Below, one piece after another: positions 16,262 through 26,252 of a stretch of 27,772 bases of DNA. This DNA is from Bacteroidota bacterium (GTDB lineage: Bacteria; Bacteroidota; Ignavibacteria; Ignavibacteriales; Ignavibacteriaceae): positions 1 through 27,772 of the forward strand of contig JAEXTA010000005.1 in assembly GCA_023453665.1 (NCBI GenBank). The letters are read 5' to 3'. The notes under the pieces were generated by a model. That model did no database searches and was not told the DNA's origin. It saw nothing but the letters and a program-made list of their open reading frames with translations. Position 1 is the stretch's first letter. Each line of letters begins with the position of its first letter. A program made the translations under genes and the position numbers.

Positions 16262-18928
16262 ATGAAAAGGTCACAAAGAAATATCAGAAGCATGAACAAA
16301 TCAATGCGCTGTTCATTTTTGTTGTTAATCATTCTTTTATTGTTACCTCCCTGTCTTTTTGCTCAGGCTGATAGTACCAGTAATTCAACAAAACAAAAAC
16401 TTTTAGAATTGTTGAACGAAGAAAACACCAAACCAATTGACAAACCGGTACAAACAACCAATACTTTTACAAAAAAAACTATTCAGCCAGAAACAGAAGT
16501 TGTACAAAAACCGCAAACACAAATTAACACTGAAGTAAAATCAGTACCAATCGTTTCACAAAACAAAACCAATGTTGCATCAGATATAAAAACAAATCCA
16601 ACAATTGATAAAGAAAATGCTGAAGATGGTTTACCGGCATTCATCTGGATTATAGCAGCCGCAGCGTTCATTATTTTCATTTACCTTAAAAGGGACGGAA
16701 TTATGAAATCAAAATTCAAATCATTCAAAGACTGGAACATTGCAGTTAAAATCAGTGCCGTAGCGGGTGTTTCAATATCACTCGTAGCTTCAATGGTGAT
16801 TATATTTTTGCTTCCGGCATTTTCAGAGCAAAAGTATAATGACAAAATTGATGCGACAAAAAAGATTGTTGAATCTGCATATTCAATACTCGCGGATTAT
16901 GAATTAAAAGTTAACAATGGTTTGCTTAGCAGAGAAGAAGCTCAAACACAGGCAAAACTTACAATTAAATCTCTGCGGTATGGAGACAATGATTATTTCT
17001 GGATAAATGACCTTGGTCCAAATATGATTATGCATCCCTTCAAGCCTGAACTTGACGGAAAAGATTTAAGTGAAAATAAAGATCCGAATGGCAAACATCT
17101 TTTTATTGAATTTGTAAAAGTGTGCCAGGCTGATGGCGAAGGCGCTGTTGATTATATGTGGCCTAAACCTGGTGTAACGCAGCCTGTTCCCAAAATATCT
17201 TATGTGAAACTATACAAACCGTGGGGATGGATTATAGGCAGCGGTATTTATATCGAAGATGTTGAAGCTGCTGTTGCGGAAGTGGAAAACACTGTTATGA
17301 CGGGTCTAATTCTTTCATTGATCGCATCAATTTTAATAGCATTTTTAATGGGCAAATTAATTGCTCGTCCACTTAAAAGAATTGTGGTTGATGCAGATAA
17401 AATTGCAGAAGGCAATTTTGATGCAAATATAAATACATACAATTCTTCTGATGAGATTGGAAAATTATCTCAGTCATTAAAAAAGATGACCGATAAAGTT
17501 CTTGATAAAGTTTTCTGGTATGAACAAATACTTGATGCTATCCCCTTCCCCGTTTCTGTAACCGACACACAAATGAACTGGACCTTTATAAACAAGTCAA
17601 CAGAAAATATTCTTAATAAAAAAAGAAACGAAATCGTAGGACAAAACTGTTCAAACTGGGGAGCTGATATTTGTAATACCGACAAATGCGGAATTGAATG
17701 TCTGAGAAAAGGGAAAGCAACAACGTTCTTCAGCAACTCCTTGCATAATCTTGAATTTAAAGTTGATACTGCCTTCCTGAAAAATAAAAACGGTGTGAAC
17801 ATAGGACATATTGAAGTTGTTCAGAATATCACCGCTGAAAAAGAACAGGAAAAATATCTTGTTGAGAGTACCAATAAAATGATGGAGGGTATGGACAGGT
17901 TTGCTAATGGTGATCTCAGTGTAAGACTTGAAATAAAAAATGATGACGCAATAGGAAAAGTATTCAAAGGATTTAATGACCTTGTTGAAAATGTCGGCGC
18001 AATCATTTCACAGGTTAGTGAAGCAGTCCAGGCAACAGCCAGTGCATCAAATGAAATTTCATCATCAACTGAAGAAATGGCTGCAGGTGCTCAGGAACAA
18101 TCTGCTCAGGCCGGTGAAGTCGCTTCTGCTGTGGAACAAATGACAAAGACTATTCTTGAAACTACAAAGAATGCTTCTTCTGCCTCCGAAGCAAGCAAGA
18201 ATGCAGGTCTCATCGCTAAAGAAGGCGGCTCTGTGGATAAACAAACTATCGATGGCATTAACCGTATTGCCGATGTTGTTAAACAATCTGCCGATACTGT
18301 ACAACAACTCGGTAAAAGCAGTGACCAGATCGGTGAGATAATTCAGGTTATTGATGACATTGCTGATCAGACTAACCTCCTTGCTCTTAACGCTGCTATT
18401 GAAGCGGCAAGCGCCGGTGAACAAGGTAGAGGTTTTGCTGTGGTGGCCGATGAAGTAAGAAAACTTGCTGAACGTACAACAAAAGCAACTAAAGAAATAG
18501 CTCTGATGATAAAACAGATTCAGAAAGACACCCAGGGTGCTGTTGAGTCTATGAACCAGGGGACTATGGAAGTGGAGAAAGGTAAAGAACTTGCAAACAA
18601 AGCAGGTGACTCTCTTAAGCAGATAATTACTGGTGCAGAAAGTGTTGTGGATATTGTATCTCAGGTTGCTGCTGCAAGTGAGGAGCAGTCATCTGCTGCT
18701 GAACAGATCAGCAAGAACATTGAATCGATAAACGCTGTTACACAGGAAAGTGCTCAGGGTGTACAGCAGATTGCAAGAGCGGCTGAAGATCTGAACAGGC
18801 TTACTAACAATCTTGAAGAACTTGTTTCAAGGTTTAAGATTTCTGCTGATCAGAAATCATCTAATGCTGCTTCACATAAAAGTAATCTTGCCGTTAGGCA
18901 GAATGGAAAAATTATTCACAATTATTGA
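16262..18928 (+). CDS. Chemoreceptor with exported N-terminal extension, Cache, HAMP and PAS domains
   Basis: 888-aa receptor; the start at 16262 is favoured by AGAGG seven bases before it, with 16241 as an in-frame alternative. Order: signal peptide (about 15-35), a Thr/Gln/Lys-rich periplasmic linker, a transmembrane helix (124-142), then M148 where the ordinary receptor begins. After that come helix 162-184, an sCache_2-like sensor, another helix, and HAMP. A PAS domain follows with four cysteines C463, C471, C476, C480 (CX7CX4CX3C), then a HAMP-like unit and the signalling domain. The usually invariant Arg of the hairpin tip is Ser (S717, EAASAGEQGRG). Its signalling domain is nearly identical to that of the 12039 gene. 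The tail is SNLAVRQNGKIIHNY. A second translation start at 16703 is possible. Confidence 0.88.
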   Translation: MKRSQRNIRSMNKSMRCSFLLLIILLLLPPCLFAQADSTSNSTKQKLLELLNEENTKPIDKPVQTTNTFTKKTIQPETEVVQKPQTQINTEVKSVPIVSQNKTNVASDIKTNPTIDKENAEDGLPAFIWIIAAAAFIIFIYLKRDGIMKSKFKSFKDWNIAVKISAVAGVSISLVASMVIIFLLPAFSEQKYNDKIDATKKIVESAYSILADYELKVNNGLLSREEAQTQAKLTIKSLRYGDNDYFWINDLGPNMIMHPFKPELDGKDLSENKDPNGKHLFIEFVKVCQADGEGAVDYMWPKPGVTQPVPKISYVKLYKPWGWIIGSGIYIEDVEAAVAEVENTVMTGLILSLIASILIAFLMGKLIARPLKRIVVDADKIAEGNFDANINTYNSSDEIGKLSQSLKKMTDKVLDKVFWYEQILDAIPFPVSVTDTQMNWTFINKSTENILNKKRNEIVGQNCSNWGADICNTDKCGIECLRKGKATTFFSNSLHNLEFKVDTAFLKNKNGVNIGHIEVVQNITAEKEQEKYLVESTNKMMEGMDRFANGDLSVRLEIKNDDAIGKVFKGFNDLVENVGAIISQVSEAVQATASASNEISSSTEEMAAGAQEQSAQAGEVASAVEQMTKTILETTKNASSASEASKNAGLIAKEGGSVDKQTIDGINRIADVVKQSADTVQQLGKSSDQIGEIIQVIDDIADQTNLLALNAAIEAASAGEQGRGFAVVADEVRKLAERTTKATKEIALMIKQIQKDTQGAVESMNQGTMEVEKGKELANKAGDSLKQIITGAESVVDIVSQVAAASEEQSSAAEQISKNIESINAVTQESAQGVQQIARAAEDLNRLTNNLEELVSRFKISADQKSSNAASHKSNLAVRQNGKIIHNY
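18026..18923 (+). repeat. Long direct repeat (receptor signalling domain), copy 2
   Basis: Second copy of the roughly 0.9-kb segment at 13251-14145; the match ends at the stop codons of both receptor genes. Amino acid differences include V to D near the start of the methylation region and R to S at the tip. Confidence 0.85.
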
Positions 18929-19057
18929 ATTAAAAAGATATTGCCCTTTTAGAATTTTGATGTTCTCAAATCTTTATCGAATACCCGAATTAAGATTTTT
19001 GGATTATATTACGGGCAATTAAATGATTTGGTAGGGGTTCATCTAATACTGTGATTT

Positions 19058-22000
19058 ATGAAAGATGTAAAACGAAAAGATATTATAGGGATTGCGATTT
19101 TAATAATTCTTGTAATTACGATTCTGTCTATCTACTACTATAATTCAGAATCAGAAAAAATTGATCATGACAAACAAGAATACCTAAAAGCAATAAATGA
19201 ACTAAAAATTGATCAAATAGTTCAATGGAGGAAAGAAAGACTCTCGACCGCAAAATTTTTCCCCACCATAGGAAAATTAATTAAACACACCGAAGAACTA
19301 CGAAAAAATCAGAATATCGGGGAAGCCAAATCCTACTTCAATAAATCTCTACTGCCGTTTAAGTTAAATCATTACTATGAAAATGTTTTTATCACTGAAC
19401 TAAATGGCTCAATTTTATTTTCGCTTGATTCAACTTATTCCATAACAGAAGAAAGAACCACAGAGATAATTAAACAAGCAGTAGAAAATGATTCAGTTAT
19501 ATTCAGCGACTTTTATTATAACTCAAAAGATGAAACAATTTATTTTGATCTTGTCTCCCCTATCAAAAACAACGATGGTGAAATCATTGCAGCCATTATT
19601 CAAAGAACCGAGCCTTCACACAGTATTTACCAGCTAATAAATAAATGGCCGTCTGAAAGTAAATCAGCTGAGTCTTATATCTTCAAAAGACTGGGAAACA
19701 GAATTATCTTCCTGTCGGAATTACGCCACAAATCAAATGCGAAACTCGATTTTACAATCCCAGCTAGTGATACAAATGTAACCTCTGTAAAAGGGATTTT
19801 AGGAAGACAGGGAAAGCTTGAAGGAATTGATTACAGGGGTTTATCAGTTTTAGCAAACCTTCAAAAAATCCATGGTACAGACTGGTTTCTCATTTCAGAA
19901 ATTGATAAAAATGAAATCTACAAAGACATCATTTACAGAATAGAAACACTGATTGCAATTGTATTGATCTCAATGACTGCCCTGTTACTTGGTTATCTTT
20001 TTCTAAAAAAGTCTAAACAATCAAAGCAGTTTGAAAATAAATTCCTTAAAGAAAAAGAACTGGTTGAGATTCAGAAAGAGTTCAGAACAACTCTATACAG
20101 TATTGGGGATGCGGTAATAACCTCGGACAGTAACGGCAGAATTAAATACATGAACACTGTCGCTGAGTCATTGACCGGCTGGACTGAATCGGAAGCAAGC
20201 GGACTACCGCTTGAAAAAGTTTTCATTATTATAAATGAAACGACAAGAGAAAAGATCGATAATCCCGTACAGAAAGTTATGAAGCAGGGAACTGTAGTCA
20301 GTCTTGCTAACCACACATTACTGATCTCCAAACAGGGTAAAGAAATTCCAATCGCAGACAGCGGCGCACCAATAAAAGATCTTAATGGAAATATTATTGG
20401 CGTTGTACTTGTATTCAGAGATCAGACTGATGAAAGGGCAAAAGAAAAAGCAATATTGGAAAGCGAAGAAAAGTTTAGAAAGATGACCCTAAACTCTCCA
20501 ATGGGTATGCACTTTTATGAATTGAGAGAAAATAATTCTTTGGTCTTAATAGGAAGTAATCCTGCAGCAGATAAATTACTCGGAATTGATCATAAAATGT
20601 TTTTAGGTAAAACCATTGAGGATGCATTTCCTCAATTGGCAAATACCGAAGTCCCGCAAAGATATATTGAGGCTGCTTCCAAAGGAATATTATGGGCTAC
20701 AGAACAGATATCTTACAAGGATGATAAGATTGAAGGGGCATTCGAAGTAAAAGCCTATCAGACAAAACCTAATAATATGGTTGCTGTTTTTACAGATATA
20801 ACAGAACGTAAGAGATTTGAAACTGTCCTGAAGAACGAGAGAGACAGAATCAGTGCAATTCTCAACCTTATAGTTGATCCGATATTTGTAAAAGATGATC
20901 ACCACCGGTTTACATTTGGTAATAAAGCATTTTTTGAAATGATAGGGTTAGATGAAAAAGATGTAATTGGAAAAACTTTAGCTGAAAACATTCCGGATGA
21001 TGAGATGAAACTCTTCCTTAAAGTTGATCGTCTTGTTCTTGATACCGGAATAACTGATACACGTGAAGAAGAGCTGACAATTAACAACCAGACAAAAACA
21101 ATTATAACAAGTAAAACCCGGTTAACCGATGATTCCGGAAACAGATTTTTAATTGGTTCTTTACATGATATAACCGACCGCAAAAACGCTGAAAAAGAAA
21201 AAGCACATTTTAATGACTTGATGAAATATATTATCTCGAATACAAAAAGCTCCATATCTGTGTTCGATACAAAAATGAATTATATCTATGTAAGCGACCG
21301 GTATTTTGATGATTTTCATCTTGCTGATAGAAATATAATAGGGCGCAATCATTATGAAGTTTTTCCGGATCTGCCCCAGTTCTTGCGTGATATACATAGT
21401 CGTTCCTTGAGGGGTGAGACTATTAACGGTGGTGGTGACCCACTGGCACTTTCGGATGGTTCTTTGGTTTGGTCAAACTGGACCTGTATGCCCTGGTACA
21501 ATAATGATGAAACAATTGGTGGAATAATAGTCTATTTAGAGGTTATTACTGATCGTAAAAAAGCGGAGGAAGAATTAAAAAAACTATCCCGTGCTATTGA
21601 ACAAAGCACTGCAACAATTATGATGACAAGTGCAGATGGTACAATTGAATATGTCAATCCAAGATTTTCACAAGTAACAGGTTATACATTAGAAGAAGCA
21701 GTTGGTAAAAATCCAAGAATATTAAAATCTGATTATACATCTAAAGAAGAATACTCAGATTTATGGAAAACCATTTTAAGCGGCAGAGAATGGCGGGGTG
21801 TTTTTTACAACCGGAAAAAGAACGGTGAACTTTACTGGGAGTCTACGATTATCTCCCCGATTGTAAATAACGATGGTAAAATTTCAAATTTTGTTGCCAT
21901 AAAAGAAGACATAACCGAACAAAAAAGAACTACTGAAGAATTGATCCGGTCTAAAGAAAAAGCCGAGGAGATGAACAGAATAAAATCATACTTCTATGCT

Positions 22001-23107
22001 AATATGAGTCATGAATTAAGAACACCTTTCGTTGGAATACTCGGCTACTCTGAATTGCTTGTTGATGTACTAACTGATCCGGAACATCAGCAAATGGCAA
22101 AACAGATTTTTACATCTTCAAAAAGACTTACAGAAACCCTGAACAACATTCTTAACATTACTAAAATTGAATTTGACCGTATTGTCCCCCTGATAACACA
22201 AACTAATCTTTACGCACTTTTACATGAGATCAAATCACTTTACGAAATAGCCGCCAAACAAAGGAACACCGAGTTAATTCTTGAATATGAACATTCATCC
22301 GAGATAATTCCTACAGATGCAAAACTGCTGCGTGAAGTCCTGGTAAATCTTATAAACAACGCAATCAAGTTTACTTCAAATGGTTTTATAAAGATAAAAG
22401 CCGAATGTATTGTTGAAGGTAAAGATGAAATGATATGCATTAAAGTTTCGGATACAGGGCTTGGTATTCCTAAGGAAAAACAAAATTTAATATGGCATGA
22501 ATTCCGACAGGTCAGTGAAGGTCTTAACCGTTCATTTGAAGGAACAGGCCTGGGTTTAACAATCACAAAAAAATATGTTGAAATACTCGGCGGAAATATT
22601 TCTCTTGAGAGTGAAATGGGTAAGGGTTCGGTTTTTATAATAACATTACCTTTGTTAAAGAATTTTCTCTTGACTGAGCCTGAGACAGTAGTAACTGCTA
22701 ATGCCGCGGGAAATATATCAGAACAAAAAAAACAAAAACGTCCGCACCTGTTGTATGTTGACGATGATATCGTATCAAGAGAGTTCATAAAACTTGTGGT
22801 AGAAAGAACCGGCTGCACCCTGGATATTTCTCCAAATGCTGATGAAGTTCTGAGATTGATCAATGAAAAAAAATATGATGGATTTTTAATTGATATCAAC
22901 CTCGGTTCGGGTATGGATGGACTTGAATTAGTAAAGAACATTCAGATAATGAATAATTATAAAAACACACCGGCTATTGCAATAACAGCTTATGCTTCAG
23001 ATTCCGACAGGGAAGAATTTTTAGCCAACGGCTTTACACATTACCTGAGTAAACCATTTGGAGTTGATGAATTAAAATCACTGCTTACAAATATTTTTTT
23101 CAGTTAA
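19058..23107 (+). CDS. Hybrid sensor histidine kinase with five PAS domains and receiver domain
   Basis: 1349-aa membrane kinase. Transmembrane helices at about 9-28 and 292-313 enclose a periplasmic sensor of roughly 260 residues (Cache-like by its position and GTDWFLISEIDK block). The cytoplasmic part has about five PAS domains, starting near 340, 470, 590, 720 and 850 (FRTTLYSIGDAVITSD, EKFRKMTLNSPMG, DRISAILNLIVDPIFVKD, MKYIISNTKSSISVFD, AIEQSTATIMMTSADG). HisKA carries the phospho-acceptor H985 (NMSHELRTP). The ATPase domain shows NLINNAIKFT, DTGLGIP and GTGLGLTI. The C-terminal receiver has D1235/D1236, phospho-acceptor D1279 and K1332. No output domain is present, so the phosphate should pass to a separate protein. 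It follows the receptor by 129 bases and is probably read separately. Confidence 0.93.
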   Translation: MKDVKRKDIIGIAILIILVITILSIYYYNSESEKIDHDKQEYLKAINELKIDQIVQWRKERLSTAKFFPTIGKLIKHTEELRKNQNIGEAKSYFNKSLLPFKLNHYYENVFITELNGSILFSLDSTYSITEERTTEIIKQAVENDSVIFSDFYYNSKDETIYFDLVSPIKNNDGEIIAAIIQRTEPSHSIYQLINKWPSESKSAESYIFKRLGNRIIFLSELRHKSNAKLDFTIPASDTNVTSVKGILGRQGKLEGIDYRGLSVLANLQKIHGTDWFLISEIDKNEIYKDIIYRIETLIAIVLISMTALLLGYLFLKKSKQSKQFENKFLKEKELVEIQKEFRTTLYSIGDAVITSDSNGRIKYMNTVAESLTGWTESEASGLPLEKVFIIINETTREKIDNPVQKVMKQGTVVSLANHTLLISKQGKEIPIADSGAPIKDLNGNIIGVVLVFRDQTDERAKEKAILESEEKFRKMTLNSPMGMHFYELRENNSLVLIGSNPAADKLLGIDHKMFLGKTIEDAFPQLANTEVPQRYIEAASKGILWATEQISYKDDKIEGAFEVKAYQTKPNNMVAVFTDITERKRFETVLKNERDRISAILNLIVDPIFVKDDHHRFTFGNKAFFEMIGLDEKDVIGKTLAENIPDDEMKLFLKVDRLVLDTGITDTREEELTINNQTKTIITSKTRLTDDSGNRFLIGSLHDITDRKNAEKEKAHFNDLMKYIISNTKSSISVFDTKMNYIYVSDRYFDDFHLADRNIIGRNHYEVFPDLPQFLRDIHSRSLRGETINGGGDPLALSDGSLVWSNWTCMPWYNNDETIGGIIVYLEVITDRKKAEEELKKLSRAIEQSTATIMMTSADGTIEYVNPRFSQVTGYTLEEAVGKNPRILKSDYTSKEEYSDLWKTILSGREWRGVFYNRKKNGELYWESTIISPIVNNDGKISNFVAIKEDITEQKRTTEELIRSKEKAEEMNRIKSYFYANMSHELRTPFVGILGYSELLVDVLTDPEHQQMAKQIFTSSKRLTETLNNILNITKIEFDRIVPLITQTNLYALLHEIKSLYEIAAKQRNTELILEYEHSSEIIPTDAKLLREVLVNLINNAIKFTSNGFIKIKAECIVEGKDEMICIKVSDTGLGIPKEKQNLIWHEFRQVSEGLNRSFEGTGLGLTITKKYVEILGGNISLESEMGKGSVFIITLPLLKNFLLTEPETVVTANAAGNISEQKKQKRPHLLYVDDDIVSREFIKLVVERTGCTLDISPNADEVLRLINEKKYDGFLIDINLGSGMDGLELVKNIQIMNNYKNTPAIAITAYASDSDREEFLANGFTHYLSKPFGVDELKSLLTNIFFS

Positions 23108-23110
23108 TCA

Positions 23111-23144
23111 CATCTCCACTTTAATCTGTTTGTTATTGGGTTTT
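23111..23144. repeat. Dispersed direct repeat, copy 2
   Basis: Matches 2961-2994 (CATCTCCACTTTAATCTG start). It stands four bases after the stop codon of the kinase gene. Confidence 0.65.
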
Positions 23145-23153
23145 ATTAACCGC

Positions 23154-23180
23154 AGGGGGACGCATAATATGTGTCCCCTA
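23154..23180. repeat. REP-like palindrome
   Basis: AGGGGGACGCATA is mirrored by ATGTGTCCCCT with a near-perfect stem (one bulge and one G-T pair). It may act as a bidirectional terminator or an intergenic palindromic repeat; no second copy is in the window. Confidence 0.55.
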
Positions 23181-23288
23181 CGCCTTTATTCTCATTGAAA
23201 ATTATAAACTAATTGAATAAGTTACTGACGGTAATTGTTGTTTATTTTAACCCTTTAAACAACGACTGCAGAATTACCTAACCCCCAA

Positions 23289-23327
23289 GCCCGATGTGTC
23301 CTGCCCGCGCATCGGGCGTTTTTATTT
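23289..23327 (+). terminator. Rho-independent terminator
   Basis: GCCCGATG (23289-23296) pairs with CATCGGGC (23310-23317) and is followed by GTTTTTATTTT. It lies between the kinase and the methyltransferase gene and would end kinase transcripts. Confidence 0.85.
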
Positions 23328-23385
23328 TAAATAATTGATAAACAATTTTATTAAAGATATTTTTGTACAAACAATATGGTGGGCT

Positions 23386-25845
23386 ATGACCTTCGAAGAT
23401 TTCAAGACTCAACTTTCTAAAGCAACAACTGAAGAAACAGTAAAATCCATTTATTCCAAATACTTTAAATTAAACTATGACACTTCATTCAAACACGATC
23501 TCTATACCGAACAGGTATTGTTTGAATTTAAACACGATAAAAATCTCGGTAACATAAAATCATTAGCAACGACATTAGCCCAAACACTTTATTACATTAA
23601 TAAGATAAAGTTCAAGAGTGTTGATAAGAAAATTCCATTCTTTATTTGTATCGCTGATAAAAATGAAGCGTTAATTACACAAACAGATAATTGGAAGAAT
23701 TACTATTCAAACGAAGCCTACGACTGGGAAAGACCCGCAAGTAAACCAGACCCAAAACTCGTTGACCATTTAGTAAAAGAACCTGAAACCAGTAAACTTC
23801 ACGTTTATAAAGTTATTCAAAAGGGTGAACACGCCGCATTTAAAAAGAATCTTGAAAATGCACTCAACCCACAAATGATTATTGATTTTGGTGATAAGAA
23901 AGTTATTAACGAAGATAACTTCGAAGCAGTCTTTAATCATTGGAAAGATATTATCGGTAAGCACATTCAAAATGGGTACAAAGAATCTTTTTACTTCCTT
24001 GCAAACATTCAAAAGGATAGAGTAATAATTGACAAAGAAAACAACAGGGTTGTTTTTACTTTTGAAGATCATAATTCCAAAACACAAAAAATACTTATGC
24101 AGGATTATGATTACTTCTGGAGCTTTTACGATTATGTGACCAATCCGGAAACTATAAACGGTATTCATATAAAGTTAGACAGACTTACCGATGAGAGTCA
24201 AAGAAGATTTGAAGGAGAGTTTTATACGCCGATAAGGTTTGCACAAAAAGCAATAACCTATTTTAACAAAGTCTTTGGTAAAAACTGGTACAAGAACGGC
24301 AAATACAGAATTTGGGATATGGCTGCCGGTACTGGTAATCTCGAATATCATTTACCTGCAGAATCATATAAATATTTATATATGTCAACACTTCACGCAA
24401 GTGAAGCTGACCATCTTAAAAAAGTTTTTCCTAATGCAACGTGTTTTCAATATGACTACCTGAATGATGATGTTGAAAATGTCTTTAATAAAGAAGCATT
24501 ACCATTTGAACCTAACTGGAAACTCCCAAAGAAACTTAGAGATGAACTAGCAGACCCAAACATAACCTGGATAGTCTTTATCAATCCGCCATTTGCCACT
24601 GCACAAGATGCAAAAGCAGATGGCAGATCAAAAAAGGGTGTAAGTAAAACCAGGTTAGAAATAGTTATGGATCGATATAAAATTGGTCATGCTAAACGGG
24701 AATTATTTGCACAATTTATGTTCAGGATAAAAAATGAGATGCCCGTCAAAACTTATCTTGGTATGTTTTCGACATTGAAATATTTGAATGCACCAGATAC
24801 GGTAGAGTTTAGAAAAAAATATTTTGATTATGATTATTGTAGTGGGTTCTTATTCCATTCTAAAAATTTTCATGGTGTTAAAGGTGATTTTCCAATTGCT
24901 TTCTTAATCTGGAATTTATTTAAGAAAGGAAAAACAAAAACAATTGAAATTGATATTTCGGCAGATGATGCAGAAACAATTGGAATTAAACACTTACGTT
25001 TAATTAATAAAAAGGATGTATTAAATAACTGGTTTGAACGTCCCCAAAACACAAATGATTTTATTCTACCACCATTAAGTAACGGTATTACAGTTAAACA
25101 CGATAACCTTGATACAAGGCATCGAGCAAGACCTGATTTCTTAGCCTCAATTTGCAGTAATGGTAATGATTTACAACACGCTCATTATGTAGTTATACTA
25201 TCTTCACCCAACGCGAGTGCAGGTGCATTCTCCGTAATCAAAGAAAATTTTGAACAAGGCATGATGCTTCATGCAGTAAAAAAAATTCCAAAACCAACTT
25301 GGTTAAATGATAGAAATCAATTTCTAATTCCGCATACTGAACCGAGTAAGGATTTTATAATTGATTGTGTTGTATGGAGTTTGTTTTCTAATTCAAATCA
25401 AACAACTGCATTAAAAGATGTTATATACAAACGTAAAACCTACCAGATAAAAAACAACTTCTTTCCATTTAGAATAGAAGAAATAAAAAAATGGAAGATA
25501 ACGGAACCCGATTTTAAACTTCAGATAGTAAATGATGAAAACCGATTTGTTGCAAACTGGATATCCAAAAACAAATTAAGTGATGAATCAACAAATGTTT
25601 TAGACAAAGCCCGTGAAGTTTATAAAATTTACTTTGCCAACCTCAATAAAATGGTAACAAAAAAATGGAAGATTGATACCTGGGATGCAGGATGGTATCA
25701 GATAAGAAGATGTTTAACAGAACATAACATCGGTCTTGATGAATTAAAAGAACTAAGCAAAGCAAACGAAAAACTCGCAAACAAAATTCTGCCGCAAATA
25801 GAAGAATATGGCTTTCTCGATAAGGATGAGGTTTTTGAAAAATAA
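23386..25845 (+). CDS. Single-chain restriction-modification-like N6-adenine methyltransferase (type IIG-like)
   Basis: 819-aa protein from the ATG at 23386, which has GGTGGG before it; a TTG at 23335 is an in-frame but weaker alternative. The middle holds a gamma-type N6-adenine methyltransferase with the lead-in GEFYTPIRFAQKA, SAM motif I WDMAAGTGN (310-318) and catalytic NPPF (400-403). The N-terminal region has a possible PD-(D/E)xK nuclease core (E47-F-K49 in VLFEFKHDKN, with acidic residues before it). The C-terminal third would recognise target DNA. The length and layout fit Eco57I-like enzymes that both cut and modify. No separate restriction gene is adjacent. Methylation activity is the safe part of the call; cleavage depends on the N-terminal domain being intact. 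Confidence 0.8.
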   Translation: MTFEDFKTQLSKATTEETVKSIYSKYFKLNYDTSFKHDLYTEQVLFEFKHDKNLGNIKSLATTLAQTLYYINKIKFKSVDKKIPFFICIADKNEALITQTDNWKNYYSNEAYDWERPASKPDPKLVDHLVKEPETSKLHVYKVIQKGEHAAFKKNLENALNPQMIIDFGDKKVINEDNFEAVFNHWKDIIGKHIQNGYKESFYFLANIQKDRVIIDKENNRVVFTFEDHNSKTQKILMQDYDYFWSFYDYVTNPETINGIHIKLDRLTDESQRRFEGEFYTPIRFAQKAITYFNKVFGKNWYKNGKYRIWDMAAGTGNLEYHLPAESYKYLYMSTLHASEADHLKKVFPNATCFQYDYLNDDVENVFNKEALPFEPNWKLPKKLRDELADPNITWIVFINPPFATAQDAKADGRSKKGVSKTRLEIVMDRYKIGHAKRELFAQFMFRIKNEMPVKTYLGMFSTLKYLNAPDTVEFRKKYFDYDYCSGFLFHSKNFHGVKGDFPIAFLIWNLFKKGKTKTIEIDISADDAETIGIKHLRLINKKDVLNNWFERPQNTNDFILPPLSNGITVKHDNLDTRHRARPDFLASICSNGNDLQHAHYVVILSSPNASAGAFSVIKENFEQGMMLHAVKKIPKPTWLNDRNQFLIPHTEPSKDFIIDCVVWSLFSNSNQTTALKDVIYKRKTYQIKNNFFPFRIEEIKKWKITEPDFKLQIVNDENRFVANWISKNKLSDESTNVLDKAREVYKIYFANLNKMVTKKWKIDTWDAGWYQIRRCLTEHNIGLDELKELSKANEKLANKILPQIEEYGFLDKDEVFEK

Positions 25846-25883
25846 ATTAAGTATAAATAGAAACTCCAAACACAGGACACACA

Positions 25884-26237
25884 ATGAAAATACTATTTTT
25901 AATAAACGACGCACCCTATGGCACAGAAAAATTCTATAACGCCTGCCGTCTTGCAATGCAGTTACAAAAAGAACACGCACAAACAGAAGCTTTAATATTC
26001 CTTATGGCAGACGCAGTAACCGGGGCACTGCAAAACCAAAACACACCACAAGGTTATTACAACATAGAACGAATGCTTAAAGCCATCAACAACAAAGGCG
26101 GCAAAATAAAACTCTGCGGCACCTGCCTCGATGCAAGAGGACTTACCGAGTTAAAATTTATTGACGGCTGTGAAAGAAGCACAATGAGCGAACTTGCTCA
26201 ATGGACAGTTGATGCGGATAAGGTTTTTACATTTTAA
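25884..26237 (+). CDS. DsrE-family protein
   Basis: 117-aa DsrE/DsrF-like protein, full length for the family, whose members carry or transfer sulfur in the cytoplasm. The first strand is KILFLINDAPYGTEKFYNACRLA and the C-terminal part has KLCGTCLDARG with C78 and C81, plus C96. Cysteines in this loop are the usual persulfide sites. It begins 38 bases after the methyltransferase gene. No other sulfur-relay gene is nearby, so the substrate is unknown. A link to the methyltransferase is not implied by the sequence. Confidence 0.88.
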   Translation: MKILFLINDAPYGTEKFYNACRLAMQLQKEHAQTEALIFLMADAVTGALQNQNTPQGYYNIERMLKAINNKGGKIKLCGTCLDARGLTELKFIDGCERSTMSELAQWTVDADKVFTF

Positions 26238-26252
26238 ATCACCAATCCCCAA

